From assembly GCA_052148715.1 (NCBI GenBank), contig JBKQHQ010000081.1, positions 62,001-126,000 on the forward strand: a DNA stretch of 64,000 nucleotides, written 5' to 3'. Origin of the DNA: JBKQHQ01 sp052148715 (GTDB lineage: Bacteria > Pseudomonadota > Alphaproteobacteria > Rhizobiales > Xanthobacteraceae). The notes beneath the pieces are model-generated. The model ran no database searches. It had not been told where the DNA came from and was given only the letters and a program-made list of their open reading frames with translations. A program made the translations under genes and the position numbers. This document shows positions 36,708 to 45,435 of the stretch, piece by piece. Positions within the stretch are counted from its first letter, which is position 1; every line of letters starts with the position of its first letter.

Positions 36708-37555
36708 GTCGCCCGCCCCAAGAGCCCGAGCGGGCGGAAGGCCAGGAGCACCACCATGGGGCCGAAAATGACGAAGTAGGCGAGTTCGGGAAACATCACT
36801 TGGCCGAGCGTATTCAGAAGTCCCACGAGCAGGCTGCCGATGGCGACGCCGATCAGGCTGCCGCGTCCGCCGATGATCACCACCGCAAGGCTGAAGACGA
36901 GGATTTCGGCATCGGCGGAGGGATAGAGCGAAAGAAACGCGCCGCCCATCAGGCCGCCAAACCCGGCCAGCGCCGATCCGAGCAGGAAGGTCGCCAGAAA
37001 CACGCGGCGGATATTGATGCCGGTTGCTTCCACCATTTCGGCATCGTCGACGCCGGCGCGGATAAGCGCGCCGAGGCGCGTGCGGTTGATGAGCAGCAGC
37101 AGGCCCGCGAAGATGAGGACCCCGGTAAGCAGGACGAACAGGCGATATTTGGGATAGAAAATGCCGAATACGCGCACGCCGCCGCGCAAGGCCTCCGGAA
37201 TCGGGACGGTGAAACTGTCGCCGCCCCAGATGACCAAGGCCATGTCGTCGAGGACGAAGGCGACCCCGAGAGTCAGCAGCACTTCGCGCAGCTCGTGGCC
37301 GCGAACGAACCGCAGCAGTCCCTGATCGAGGGCGAAGCCAATCGCCGCGACGGCAACGATGGCGCCGACTGCGCCCAGAAAGAAGCTGCCGGTCTTGGCC
37401 GCGATCGTGAATCCCACATAGCCGCCGAGCAAGTAGAGGGCGCCATGCGCCAGATTGACGATCCGCAGTAGCCCGAAAATGAGCGTAAAGCCGCTCGCGA
37501 CGACAAACAGAAGAGCCGCGAAGGTGAGCCCGTTCAGCAGCTGAAACGCGTTCAT
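36704..37555 (-). CDS. livH: branched-chain-type ABC transporter permease (LivH-like)
   Basis: Permease of 283 aa, first gene of the five-gene transporter unit. The LivH start LNGLTFAALLFVVASGFTLI and IVNLAHGALYLLGGYVG are clear, as is the coupling segment GIVRAGVDDAEMVEATGIN-like stretch at about 155-170. It would form the inner-membrane channel with LivM. Confidence 0.93.
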   Translation of the reverse strand: MNAFQLLNGLTFAALLFVVASGFTLIFGLLRIVNLAHGALYLLGGYVGFTIAAKTGSFFLGAVGAIVAVAAIGFALDQGLLRFVRGHELREVLLTLGVAFVLDDMALVIWGGDSFTVPIPEALRGGVRVFGIFYPKYRLFVLLTGVLIFAGLLLLINRTRLGALIRAGVDDAEMVEATGINIRRVFLATFLLGSALAGFGGLMGGAFLSLYPSADAEILVFSLAVVIIGGRGSLIGVAIGSLLVGLLNTLGQVMFPELAYFVIFGPMVVLLAFRPLGLLGRAT

Positions 37556-37571
37556 CCGCGGCTCCGCTCAC

Positions 37572-37816
37572 GGCCTCTCCGGTTCGGCGCCGAAGGCGTG
37601 CGCGACCATTTTGACGCCGCCAGCACCTCCAACGCGTCCGTTTCCGCTGTTTTTGTGAATGGGTTCAACGGCACAATGGCGTCTAGCCGTTATGCCATAT
37701 CCGTGCCAATTCCCGAGTCTTCCCGGCGGGTTCGGCTTCGAACGCGCACTGAACATTTTTTTCGCACCGGAGCGCCTGCGTGCCCGCGCGTTAGGCAGGC
37801 TTTCGGTTGGCGCCTG
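37572..37816. other. gap between liv unit and MarR-GNAT gene
   Basis: 245 bases without a gene, lower in GC than the neighbours near 37640-37760. It holds the liv-unit promoter region (minus strand) and the 3' side of the MarR-GNAT gene. No motif is certain. Confidence 0.3.
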
Positions 37817-38755
37817 TCACAACGCCCGCTCCCACGTCTCGCCGATCAGATCCTGGCCGAAGCTCGTGTGCGGTTCCTCGCGCACGCGGCGGAAGCCGGC
37901 ATTCTGGTAGATGCGGCGCGCGCCCGTGAGGATGCTCTGGGTCCACAGCGTGATCGACTTGTAACCGTTCTGCCGGGCGAAGCGGATGCACTCCTCGACC
38001 AGGCGGCCGCCGATCCCGAGACCACGCGCTTTCGGCTCCACAAGGAGCAGCCGCAGCTTGGCGACCGTATCGGACGCCTTGACCAAAAATACCGAGCCGA
38101 CCGGCTCGCCGTCGATCTCCGCTATCCAGCAGCGCTCGCGCTTTGGATCGAATTTCTTGATGAACTCCGCGACGATCTCGGCGACGAGCGCCTCGAAGGA
38201 GATATCCCACCCATATTCCTCGGCATAGCGCGCGCCGTGGCGGGCGACGACGAAGCCCATGTCGCCGGGCTGATGCGGGCGCAGAAGGTAGGACGGCTTG
38301 TCCGCCCTAGGCGCGCGCAGCATGCCCTCGATCGCCTGCATCGCCTTGACCATCCGCTCCTGCTCGCTGCCGGCGAGCCGTCCGAGCATCGCGGCAATGT
38401 CGCCGTGCGAGCGATTCTCCAGGCCCGCGAAGGCCCGACGGCCCTTGGTCGTGAGTTTGAGACGAAATTGCCGGCGGTCAGCCGCGGACGGCAGCTTGGT
38501 GACGAGATCCGCATCGACGAACTTGGCCGTGATGCGGCTGAGATAGCCGGCATCGAGGTTCAAGCTCTGGGCGACGTCGGTCGCGGTCGGCTCGTCGCCA
38601 TGGGCAAGCTCATAAAGGACGCGAACCTCGGCGAGCGAGAAGGGGCTCTGCAGAAATCCGTCCTGCAGGAGGCCGATCTGCCGGGTGTAGAACCGGTTGA
38701 ACGACCGCACCGCGGCAACGCGGCGATCGAGGTCATTTTCCGCGACAGCGCTCAT
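37817..38755 (-). CDS. MarR-type HTH fused to GNAT acetyltransferase
   Basis: A 312-residue fusion. The N-terminal part (about 1-145) is a MarR winged-helix domain: FSLAEVRVLYELAHGDEPTA, LNLDAGYLSRITAKFVDADL and the wing TKLPSAADRRQFRLKL. The C-terminal part (about 155-312) is a GNAT domain: IAEIDGEPVGSVFLVK, then VEPKARGLGIGGRLVEECI, where RGLGIGGR is the acetyl-CoA loop, and IYQNAGF. I set the start at ATG 38755 on domain grounds. The fusion is a recurrent family in soil bacteria, in which DNA binding may respond to, or direct, acetylation. Confidence 0.9.
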   Translation of the reverse strand: MSAVAENDLDRRVAAVRSFNRFYTRQIGLLQDGFLQSPFSLAEVRVLYELAHGDEPTATDVAQSLNLDAGYLSRITAKFVDADLVTKLPSAADRRQFRLKLTTKGRRAFAGLENRSHGDIAAMLGRLAGSEQERMVKAMQAIEGMLRAPRADKPSYLLRPHQPGDMGFVVARHGARYAEEYGWDISFEALVAEIVAEFIKKFDPKRERCWIAEIDGEPVGSVFLVKASDTVAKLRLLLVEPKARGLGIGGRLVEECIRFARQNGYKSITLWTQSILTGARRIYQNAGFRRVREEPHTSFGQDLIGETWERAL

Positions 38756-38828
38756 TAGCCAGTATGCGATATTTAATGACGGAGTCAACAAATTAATTGA
38801 TACAGTCAAATATCCTGGGGCGCGAACT

Positions 38829-38978
38829 CAGCCGTCGTCCCGGGCCTTGTGCCCGGGATCCATGGGGCAGCAAAACGAGGCGCCGCAATAGCGCCTTGCG
38901 GTGTTCGACGCAGTCGATGCCGACGTTCATGGCAAGCGGAGAAATGGATCCCGGGCACAAGGCCCTGGACGACGGCTG
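38829..38978. repeat. 150-bp element with 35-bp inverted arms
   Basis: Left arm 38829-38863 and right arm 38944-38978 are inverted copies matching at 34 of 35 bases (the arm contains GTGCCCGGGATCCAT). The 80-bp centre is non-coding. It lies between the divergent MarR-GNAT and aldehyde dehydrogenase genes. Confidence 0.8.
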
Positions 38979-39048
38979 CGGCTCGACGGGTGGTCGCGTC
39001 CGGCGCGAAGTGCTATCGCTCGCCGGCACATTCGCAGGGAGGTTGCCC

Positions 39049-40476
39049 ATGTATACGGAACTCGGTCTCTATATCGACGGCGCCTGGTTGAACGGCGGCG
39101 GCCGCAAGGGCGAGGAGGTGGTCAACCCGGCGACCGAGAAGCCGCTGGCGCATCTGCCGCATGCCAGCAATGCCGACCTCGACCGGGCGCTCGATGCGGC
39201 CGAGAAGGGTTTTTTGGTCTGGCGGGCAACCTCCGCCTACGACCGGGCGAAAGTCTTGCGCAAGGCCGCCGACCTGCTGCGCGAGCGCCATGAAGCGGTG
39301 TCGCGCATCCTCACCCAGGAGCAGGGCAAGGTTTACGCCGAGGCGCGCGGCGAGGTTCTGGTCACCGCCGACATCATCGAATGGTTCGCCGAGGAAGGCC
39401 GCCGCGCCTACGGGCGCATCGTCCCCGGCCGCGCCAAGGGCGCGCGCCAACTCGTGGTGCAGGAGCCGGTCGGCATCGTCGCCGCGTTCACGCCGTGGAA
39501 TTTCCCGACGCTGACGCCGGCGCGCAAGATCAGCGCGTCGTTGGCGGCCGGCTGCTCCATCATCATCAAGGCATCTGAGGAGACGCCCGGCGCCTGCGTC
39601 GAGCTCGTGCGCTGCTTCATCGATGCCGGGTTGCCGGCGGGCGTGCTCAATCTCGTATTCGGCGTGCCGGCTAATGTGTCCGAGCACCTGCTCGCCGCCG
39701 ACCGCGTGCGCAAGATCTCCTTCACCGGCTCGGTGCCGGTCGGCAAGCATCTCGCCGGCCTCGCCGCCAAGGGCATGAAGAAGGCCACCATGGAGCTCGG
39801 CGGCCATTCGCCCGTCGTCGTGTTCGGCGATGCCGATCCGGAGAAGACGGCCGATGCCATCGCCGCCTTCAAGTTCCGCAATGCCGGCCAGGTTTGCATC
39901 TCGCCGACCCGCTTCTACGTGCAGGAGCCCATCTACAATCGCTTCCTGGCGCGCTTCACCGAATACGCCAACGGGATCAAGCTCGGCGACGGGCTGGAGA
40001 AGGGCGTCACCATGGGCCCGCTCGCCAACGCACGCCGGCTCGACGCCATGGAAGCACTGGTCAACGACAGCAAGAGCCGCGGCGCCAAGATCAGGACCGG
40101 CGGCAAGCGGCACGGCAACCAGGGCTACTTCTTCGAGCCGACGGTCGTGACCGATATCCCCGACGATTCCAAGCTAATGACGGTCGAGCCGTTCGGCCCG
40201 ATCGCGCCGGTCGTCACCTTCAAGACTTTTGAGGAGGTGGTCGAGCGCGCCAACTCGCTTCCCTACGGCCTCGCCGCCTACGCCTTCACGGCATCAGGCG
40301 CGACCGCCACCGCCATCGGCGACGCGCTCGAATCCGGCATGGTCGGCGTCAACAGCACCGCCATCTCGACCCCTGAAACCCCCTTCGGCGGCGTCAAGGA
40401 AAGCGGCTACGGCCACGAGGGCGGCATCGAGGGCCTCGAGGCCTACACGGTAAGGAAACTGATCATTCAAGCGTAA
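39049..40476 (+). CDS. NAD(P)-dependent succinate-semialdehyde-type dehydrogenase
   Basis: ALDH of 475 residues, the usual length of the GabD/succinate-semialdehyde group. Motifs: NFPTLTPARKISASLAAGC (about 155-173), FTGSVPVGKHLA, base Glu in MELGGHSPV (about 250) and catalytic Cys283 in AGQVCISP. The start ATG 39049 has AGGGAGG eight bases upstream. The family oxidises a C4 semialdehyde or similar; the exact substrate is open. It stands between repeat elements and is not clearly in an operon. Confidence 0.9.
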   Translation: MYTELGLYIDGAWLNGGGRKGEEVVNPATEKPLAHLPHASNADLDRALDAAEKGFLVWRATSAYDRAKVLRKAADLLRERHEAVSRILTQEQGKVYAEARGEVLVTADIIEWFAEEGRRAYGRIVPGRAKGARQLVVQEPVGIVAAFTPWNFPTLTPARKISASLAAGCSIIIKASEETPGACVELVRCFIDAGLPAGVLNLVFGVPANVSEHLLAADRVRKISFTGSVPVGKHLAGLAAKGMKKATMELGGHSPVVVFGDADPEKTADAIAAFKFRNAGQVCISPTRFYVQEPIYNRFLARFTEYANGIKLGDGLEKGVTMGPLANARRLDAMEALVNDSKSRGAKIRTGGKRHGNQGYFFEPTVVTDIPDDSKLMTVEPFGPIAPVVTFKTFEEVVERANSLPYGLAAYAFTASGATATAIGDALESGMVGVNSTAISTPETPFGGVKESGYGHEGGIEGLEAYTVRKLIIQA

Positions 40477-40524
40477 CCGCTGCGGTGCTGGCGTTCGTCT
40501 TCGCTATCACATCCCTCCATCGTC

Positions 40525-40715
40525 ATGCCCGCGCTTGTCGCGGGCATCTACGTCTGCGAAACTACAACAAGTCGTGGATGGCCGGAACAAGTACGGCCAT
40601 GACGCGTGGGGTATTGTTGTTGTTACGCGCCCTCGGCTGCAGAATCCGCTCGTCCCCGCGAAAGCGGGGACCCAGCTGATTTTCAACAAAAACTGGGTTC
40701 CCGCTTGCGCGGGAA
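40525..40715. repeat. cluster of four short palindromes (REP-type)
   Basis: Four stem-loops follow each other in non-coding DNA: 40525-40547 (9-bp stem, ATGCCCGCG arms), 40578-40600 (ATGGCCG arms), 40652-40671 (GTCCCCGC arms, GAAA loop) and 40698-40715 (TTCCCGC arms). The second resembles the palindrome at 47439-47466. The cluster lies between two convergent genes and may also end transcription. Confidence 0.75.
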
Positions 40716-40744
40716 TGAGCGGGCGAGGCTCGGCGGAGCTTTAT

Positions 40745-43108
40745 TCAGGCCGACGCCGTCTTGCCTGCGCGCGCCTTCCGGCACGCCTCCCACACTTTCG
40801 GCGGCGTCGCCGGCATGTTGAGGTCGGCGCCCGCGCCGTTCGGGATGGCGTCGGCGATGGCGTTCATGATGGCGGCGAGCGAGCCGGTCGTGCCGGCTTC
40901 GCCGACGCCCTTGACGCCGAGCGGGTTGGTCTTGGCCGGCACCGAATGCAGCGCATCCTTGATCGGCGGCATGTTCTCGGCGCGCGGCATGGCATAGTCC
41001 ATGAACGAAGCGCTCACGAGCTGACCGTTGCCGCGGTCGTAGGCGGTGTTCTCCAACAGCACCTGGCCCAATCCTTGGGCGATGCCGCCCTGCACTTGGC
41101 CTTGAACGACGGTATGGTCGAGCACGTTGCCGGAATCGTCGACGCAGGCATAGGACAGAACCGAGACCGCGCCCGTATCCGGATCGATCTCGACCTCGGC
41201 GATGTGGCAGCCGTTGGGAAAAGTCAGCGGCGTGTCGGTGGTCTCGTTCGTATCCAAATCTTCCAAAATCTCGCCGCGCGCTTTCATCTCCTTGGCGCGG
41301 GCCGCGACGGCGAATAGCGAGACGCGCCGGTCGGTGCCGACCACCTGAAACGCGCCGTTGCGATACTCGATATCGGCATCGGCCGCTTCAAGGAGCGTTG
41401 CGGCGATCGGGTGCGCCTTTTTCAGCATCGTCTCGATGCCGCGCACGGTCGCGTGGCCCGCCGCCATGGCTGAGCGCGAGCCGACCGAGGCATAACCCTT
41501 GATGCCGAGCGCGGTGTCGCCGTGGCGGTGGGTTACCTGCTGGGGCGACAGGCCGAGCCGCTCGGCCACCAGGTGAGGAAAAACGGTCGCGTGGCTCTGG
41601 CCGGTCGACTGCACATTGAGCGCGACGACGAGGCTGTCGCCGCCGGGAAACATCAGCCTCGCGCCTTCGGTTGGCGCGCCGCCCGCATGCTCGAGAAAGC
41701 AGGAGATGCCGAGGCCGCGGTAGCGGCCGCGCTTGGCCGCTTGGCGGCGGCGCTCCTTGAAGCCCGCGTAATCGGCGAGCGCCAGCGCCTTGTCGAGAAT
41801 GTTGGCGAATTCGCCGCTGTCGAACGTCACCCCCATCGGGCTGCGATAGGGGAAGGCGGATACCGGAATGAGATTGCGCCGCCGCAGCTCGACTCGGTCG
41901 ATCCCGCTCACGCGCGCCGCCGCATCGACCAGCCGCTCGACCGTGTAGTTTGCTTCCGGCCTTCCGGCGCCGCGATAGGGCGCCGTCGGCAGCGTGTTGG
42001 TGAACACGCAGCGCACGGCGATGTCGACATGGCGGGTATCGTAGACGGTCGGCAGGTTGCGGGCGAAGTTGATGGTCGCGAGCTGAGCCCCTACCGCGCC
42101 GATATAGGCGCCGAGATTGGTCACGTTGCGGATGCGCAGCGCCAGGAACCGGCCCCGCCCGTCGAGCGCCAACTCGGCGGTGGTATAGGTGTCGCGCGCC
42201 TGATTGTCGCTGAGAAACGATTCCGAGCGGGTCGACATCCAGTGCACCGGCCGCCCGAGCTTGCGCGCGGCGACGAGCAGCGCCGGATATTCCGGATAGT
42301 TGGAGGTCTTCAGCCCGAAGGCGCCGCCGACATCGTCGGTCAACACGCGCACATGCTTGGGCTCGATGCCCATCGCGGCGGCGACGTTGTCGCGCAACGG
42401 CCCCGTTCCCTGCGAGCAGGCACGCAAAGTGTAGGTGTCGCTCGCCGCGTCGTAGGCGCCGGTCGCGCCGCGCGTCTCCATGGAGGCGACGTTGATGCGC
42501 TGGTTGACGAGCTCGACCTTGGCGATGTGCTTCGCCGACTGGAAGAGGCGCTCGACCTCGCGCGCATTGCCCTCGGCATCCTCCACCGGACCCGCCCAAT
42601 CGAGCGCGACGTTGCCGGGCGCCTCCGGCCAGATCTGCGGCGCGCCCGGGCGCAGCGCATCGAGCGCATCGACCAGCGGAGTGAGCTCCTCGTAGTCGAC
42701 GGCAACGAGCTCCGCCGCTTCGAGCGCCTCGCGGCGCGTCGCGGCCACCACCATCGCCACCGCCTGGCCGATATGCAGCACGCGATCGCCGGCGAGCGAG
42801 GGACGATGCGGAACAAAAAGCTTTGTGCCGCCGCGACCCGACAGCGGCGGATGGCCCCCCATGGTGCGCACGCCCGCGGCGTCCATGTCCTGCGCCGTGA
42901 GCACCGCGAGCACGCCGGGCGCCGCGAGCGCCGCGCTGGCGTCGATCGAGCGGATGCGGGCGAAGGCATGCGGCGAGCGCACGAATGCGGCATGGGTCTC
43001 GTCGGCGGGATGGACGTCGTCGACGAAACGACCAAGGCCGCGCACGAGGACGTCGTCCTCGACGCGCACAGTGTGTTTCGTCCGAGTTTCAGGTGGCATC
43101 ACATTCAT
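40745..43108 (-). CDS. xanthine dehydrogenase family molybdopterin-binding subunit (CoxL-type)
   Basis: A 787-residue large subunit of a molybdenum hydroxylase. The N-terminal domain starts RVEDDVLVRGLGRFVDDV; the molybdenum-cofactor part contains GGAFGLKTSNYPE (about 262), the active-site loop TAPYRGAGRPEANYT (about 370-384), which is the form II type without the CO-dehydrogenase cysteine, and the catalytic Glu in GVKGVGEAGTTGS (about 735-747). No FAD subunit or 2Fe-2S subunit gene is next to it, so it must borrow them or work differently. The Ior-type 2Fe-2S subunit at 51722-52189 belongs to another enzyme. Substrate unknown. Confidence 0.92.
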   Translation of the reverse strand: MNVMPPETRTKHTVRVEDDVLVRGLGRFVDDVHPADETHAAFVRSPHAFARIRSIDASAALAAPGVLAVLTAQDMDAAGVRTMGGHPPLSGRGGTKLFVPHRPSLAGDRVLHIGQAVAMVVAATRREALEAAELVAVDYEELTPLVDALDALRPGAPQIWPEAPGNVALDWAGPVEDAEGNAREVERLFQSAKHIAKVELVNQRINVASMETRGATGAYDAASDTYTLRACSQGTGPLRDNVAAAMGIEPKHVRVLTDDVGGAFGLKTSNYPEYPALLVAARKLGRPVHWMSTRSESFLSDNQARDTYTTAELALDGRGRFLALRIRNVTNLGAYIGAVGAQLATINFARNLPTVYDTRHVDIAVRCVFTNTLPTAPYRGAGRPEANYTVERLVDAAARVSGIDRVELRRRNLIPVSAFPYRSPMGVTFDSGEFANILDKALALADYAGFKERRRQAAKRGRYRGLGISCFLEHAGGAPTEGARLMFPGGDSLVVALNVQSTGQSHATVFPHLVAERLGLSPQQVTHRHGDTALGIKGYASVGSRSAMAAGHATVRGIETMLKKAHPIAATLLEAADADIEYRNGAFQVVGTDRRVSLFAVAARAKEMKARGEILEDLDTNETTDTPLTFPNGCHIAEVEIDPDTGAVSVLSYACVDDSGNVLDHTVVQGQVQGGIAQGLGQVLLENTAYDRGNGQLVSASFMDYAMPRAENMPPIKDALHSVPAKTNPLGVKGVGEAGTTGSLAAIMNAIADAIPNGAGADLNMPATPPKVWEACRKARAGKTASA

Positions 43109-43295
43109 GGGGGGTCCGAGCTGCGGGGGCGGAGAGCGGAGGCTTATAGCCGAAACGGCGGGGGAAAACAGCGCGTCGGGCGATCGTTACCCTGACGCGC
43201 AATCGCTTGCCCGCGCAAATCACGCAACGCCGCTAGGCTTGATTTGCGGGCCTCGATGCGGCACTTGAGCGGGCCTTATGGAGGGATAGCGGGAG
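43109..43295. promoter_or_regulatory. divergent region, CoxL-type / amidohydrolase
   Basis: 187 bases separating two divergent starts; both promoters should be here. No motif is convincing by eye. Confidence 0.35.
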
Positions 43296-44309
43296 ATGAG
43301 CCGGCCGCGCACGATCGACGTGCATACGCACGTGCTCACCGAAGAGACGATCCGCCTCCTGCAGAAGGAAGCCCCGTCGATCGGGCTGCGGCTTGCGCCG
43401 ATCGATGCGGACTCGGCGACGCTCGAGGTTGCCGGCGTGCCGTATCGGCCATTTCCGCGCGGCGGGTTTGATATCGAGCGGCGGCTCGCCGACATGCGGA
43501 CGGCCGAGGTCGATGTTCAGGTCCTTTCGGCCACTCCGCAGACCTACCTGTACGGGCAAGAGGCCTCGCTCGCGGCCGCGACCGCCGCCATCCAGAACGA
43601 TCAGATCGCCAAGCTCGTCAACGCGCATCCGGATCGCTTCCTCGGCATCGCGACACTGCCGACGCAGGCGCCGGAGCGGGCGGCTGACGAGCTGCACCGT
43701 TCCATGCGCAAGCTCGGCTTGCGCGGCGCCATGATCGGGTCGAACGCGCAGGGCAAGAACCTCGATGACCCCTCGTTCGAACCGCTGTGGGCCGCCGCCG
43801 CTGAGCTTGACGCGTTTCTGTTCATCCATCCGGTCACGGTCGCGGGCGCGGATCGGCTCAAATCCTACTACCTCACAAATCTCATCGGCAATCCGCTCGA
43901 CACCACCATCGCGGCGGCGGCCCTGGTGTTCGGCGGCGTGCTCGAGCGCTATCCGGAGCTGAAGGTATGCCTCGCCCATGGCGGCGGGTTCGTTCCTTAC
44001 CAGGCGGGCCGCTGGGCGCATGGCTGGCAGGTGCGGCCCGAGCCGAAGAAGGCGCTGCCGCATTCGCCGGAGCCGGAGATCGGGCGTTTTCTGTTCGACA
44101 GCATCCTGCATTCGAAGGCCGCGCTGGAGTATTTGGTGCAATCGGTCGGCGCGGCGCGGGTGTTGCTCGGCAGTGATTATCCCTACGACATGGGGATGCT
44201 TGACTGCGTGCAGCACGTGCGTTCGCTGTCGATCTCGGAGGCGGAGCGCGCGGCCATTCTCTGCGAGCGCGCGCTGGCGCTCTTGGGCGGTCTCGCGAGC
44301 GCGACGTAA
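43296..44309 (+). CDS. amidohydrolase, ACMSD-like (decarboxylase family)
   Basis: A 337-residue TIM-barrel protein of the amidohydrolase_2 group. IDVHTHVLTEE (about 7-17) carries the HxH metal ligands; FIHPVTVAG (about 174) and LAHGGGFVPYQAGRW (about 225-239) give later ligands, and GSDYPYDMG (about 288-296) the final Asp. Relatives include aminocarboxymuconate-semialdehyde decarboxylase and gamma-resorcylate decarboxylase. It is followed by the Ldh-family gene after 19 nt, probably in one operon of aromatic-acid catabolism. Confidence 0.9.
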   Translation: MSRPRTIDVHTHVLTEETIRLLQKEAPSIGLRLAPIDADSATLEVAGVPYRPFPRGGFDIERRLADMRTAEVDVQVLSATPQTYLYGQEASLAAATAAIQNDQIAKLVNAHPDRFLGIATLPTQAPERAADELHRSMRKLGLRGAMIGSNAQGKNLDDPSFEPLWAAAAELDAFLFIHPVTVAGADRLKSYYLTNLIGNPLDTTIAAAALVFGGVLERYPELKVCLAHGGGFVPYQAGRWAHGWQVRPEPKKALPHSPEPEIGRFLFDSILHSKAALEYLVQSVGAARVLLGSDYPYDMGMLDCVQHVRSLSISEAERAAILCERALALLGGLASAT

Positions 44310-44328
44310 CAACTTGAGCACCAGCAAC

Positions 44329-45414
44329 ATGACCCCAGCTCCCGGCGCGCCCGAGCGGACCCGCGTCTCCGGCGCGGCGATTTCCGGCCTGATCACCGAC
44401 GCGCTTTTGGCGACCGGCTTCCCGGCCCGGGATGCGGCGCGGGTCGCCGAGCTGATGACCGAGGCGGATCTGACCGGGGCGGACGCGCACGGCGTGTTTC
44501 GCCTGGCGCAATATATCGAGCGCGTGCAGGCCGGCGGCATCAACCGCCATCCGAACATCACCGTGAAGCAGACCGCGCCGGCCACCGCCCTCGTCGATGG
44601 CGACAATGCGATGGGCCATCTGGTCGTCGCGCGTACCGCGGAAATCGCGATCGAGCTCGCGCGCACGACCGGCGTCGCTTGGGCCGGCGCCAACAAATCG
44701 AACCATGCGGGTGCCGCCGGCGTCTATGCGGCGATGGCGCTCAAGCACGGCATGATCGGCATCTATGCGGCGGTCGCCAGCGCCAACCACATGGCGGTGT
44801 GGGGCGGCGCCGAGTCGCTCCTCGGCACCAATCCGCTCGCGGTCGCGATTCCGGCCGGCGAGGAGGCGCCGGTCGTCCTCGATATCGCCACCTCGGTCGT
44901 CTCTTACGGCACCATCAAAACCCACCGCCTGCAGGGCGAGAAGCTCGAGGAAGGTTGGATGGTCAACACCACGACCGGTGAGCCGATCCTCGATCCGAAG
45001 CGCAGCGGCGAAGGCTTGCTGCTGCCGATCGGGGGCTACAAGGGCGCGGGGCTGTCGCTGATCCTCGGCCTCCTGTGCGGGCCGCTCAACGGCGCGCGCT
45101 TCGGTCGCGACATCGTCGATTTCAATGCCAATCCGTCAAGCGTCACCAACACCGGCCAACTGATGATCGCGCTCGACGTCGCGCGCTTCGTGCCGTTGCA
45201 GGAATTCACCCAGGAGATCGACCGCCACGTCCGCGAGCTGCGGCAATCGCAAAAGCTGCCCAGCGTCGAGACGATCCGGCTACCCGGCGAAGCGCGGGCG
45301 CACCGCCGCGCGGATCGGGTGCGGAACGGCGTGCCGCTGGTGCCGGAGCTGATCGCGCAGCTTGATCAGCTCGCCGACAAGCTGGGCGTGAAGAAGCTGC
45401 GGGCGAGGGCGTAG
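44329..45414 (+). CDS. Ldh family (malate/L-lactate-type) NAD(P) dehydrogenase
   Basis: A 361-aa member of the Ldh2/YlbC/ComC family, which has a fold distinct from Rossmann dehydrogenases. GADAHGVFRLAQYIERVQAG (about 50-69) contains the active-site His/Arg region, and NKSNHAGAAGVYAAMALKHG (about 123-142) the cofactor-binding part. ATG 44329 was chosen; a TTG five codons upstream is possible. It would reduce or oxidise a 2-oxo/2-hydroxy acid, plausibly a product of the upstream enzyme. Confidence 0.9.
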   Translation: MTPAPGAPERTRVSGAAISGLITDALLATGFPARDAARVAELMTEADLTGADAHGVFRLAQYIERVQAGGINRHPNITVKQTAPATALVDGDNAMGHLVVARTAEIAIELARTTGVAWAGANKSNHAGAAGVYAAMALKHGMIGIYAAVASANHMAVWGGAESLLGTNPLAVAIPAGEEAPVVLDIATSVVSYGTIKTHRLQGEKLEEGWMVNTTTGEPILDPKRSGEGLLLPIGGYKGAGLSLILGLLCGPLNGARFGRDIVDFNANPSSVTNTGQLMIALDVARFVPLQEFTQEIDRHVRELRQSQKLPSVETIRLPGEARAHRRADRVRNGVPLVPELIAQLDQLADKLGVKKLRARA

Positions 45415-45435
45415 GGCCGCGCGTTCACCATGCGT

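Noticed and set aside
35709..37571. One 620-codon frame on the minus strand across both Liv permeases
   Set aside because: Only the part from 36707 is LivM; the upstream part overlaps LivH out of frame and reads as Arg/Ala/Gly-rich nonsense.
41522..43195. Plus-strand frame antisense to the CoxL-type gene
   Set aside because: Shadow of a real gene with clear molybdopterin motifs on the other strand.
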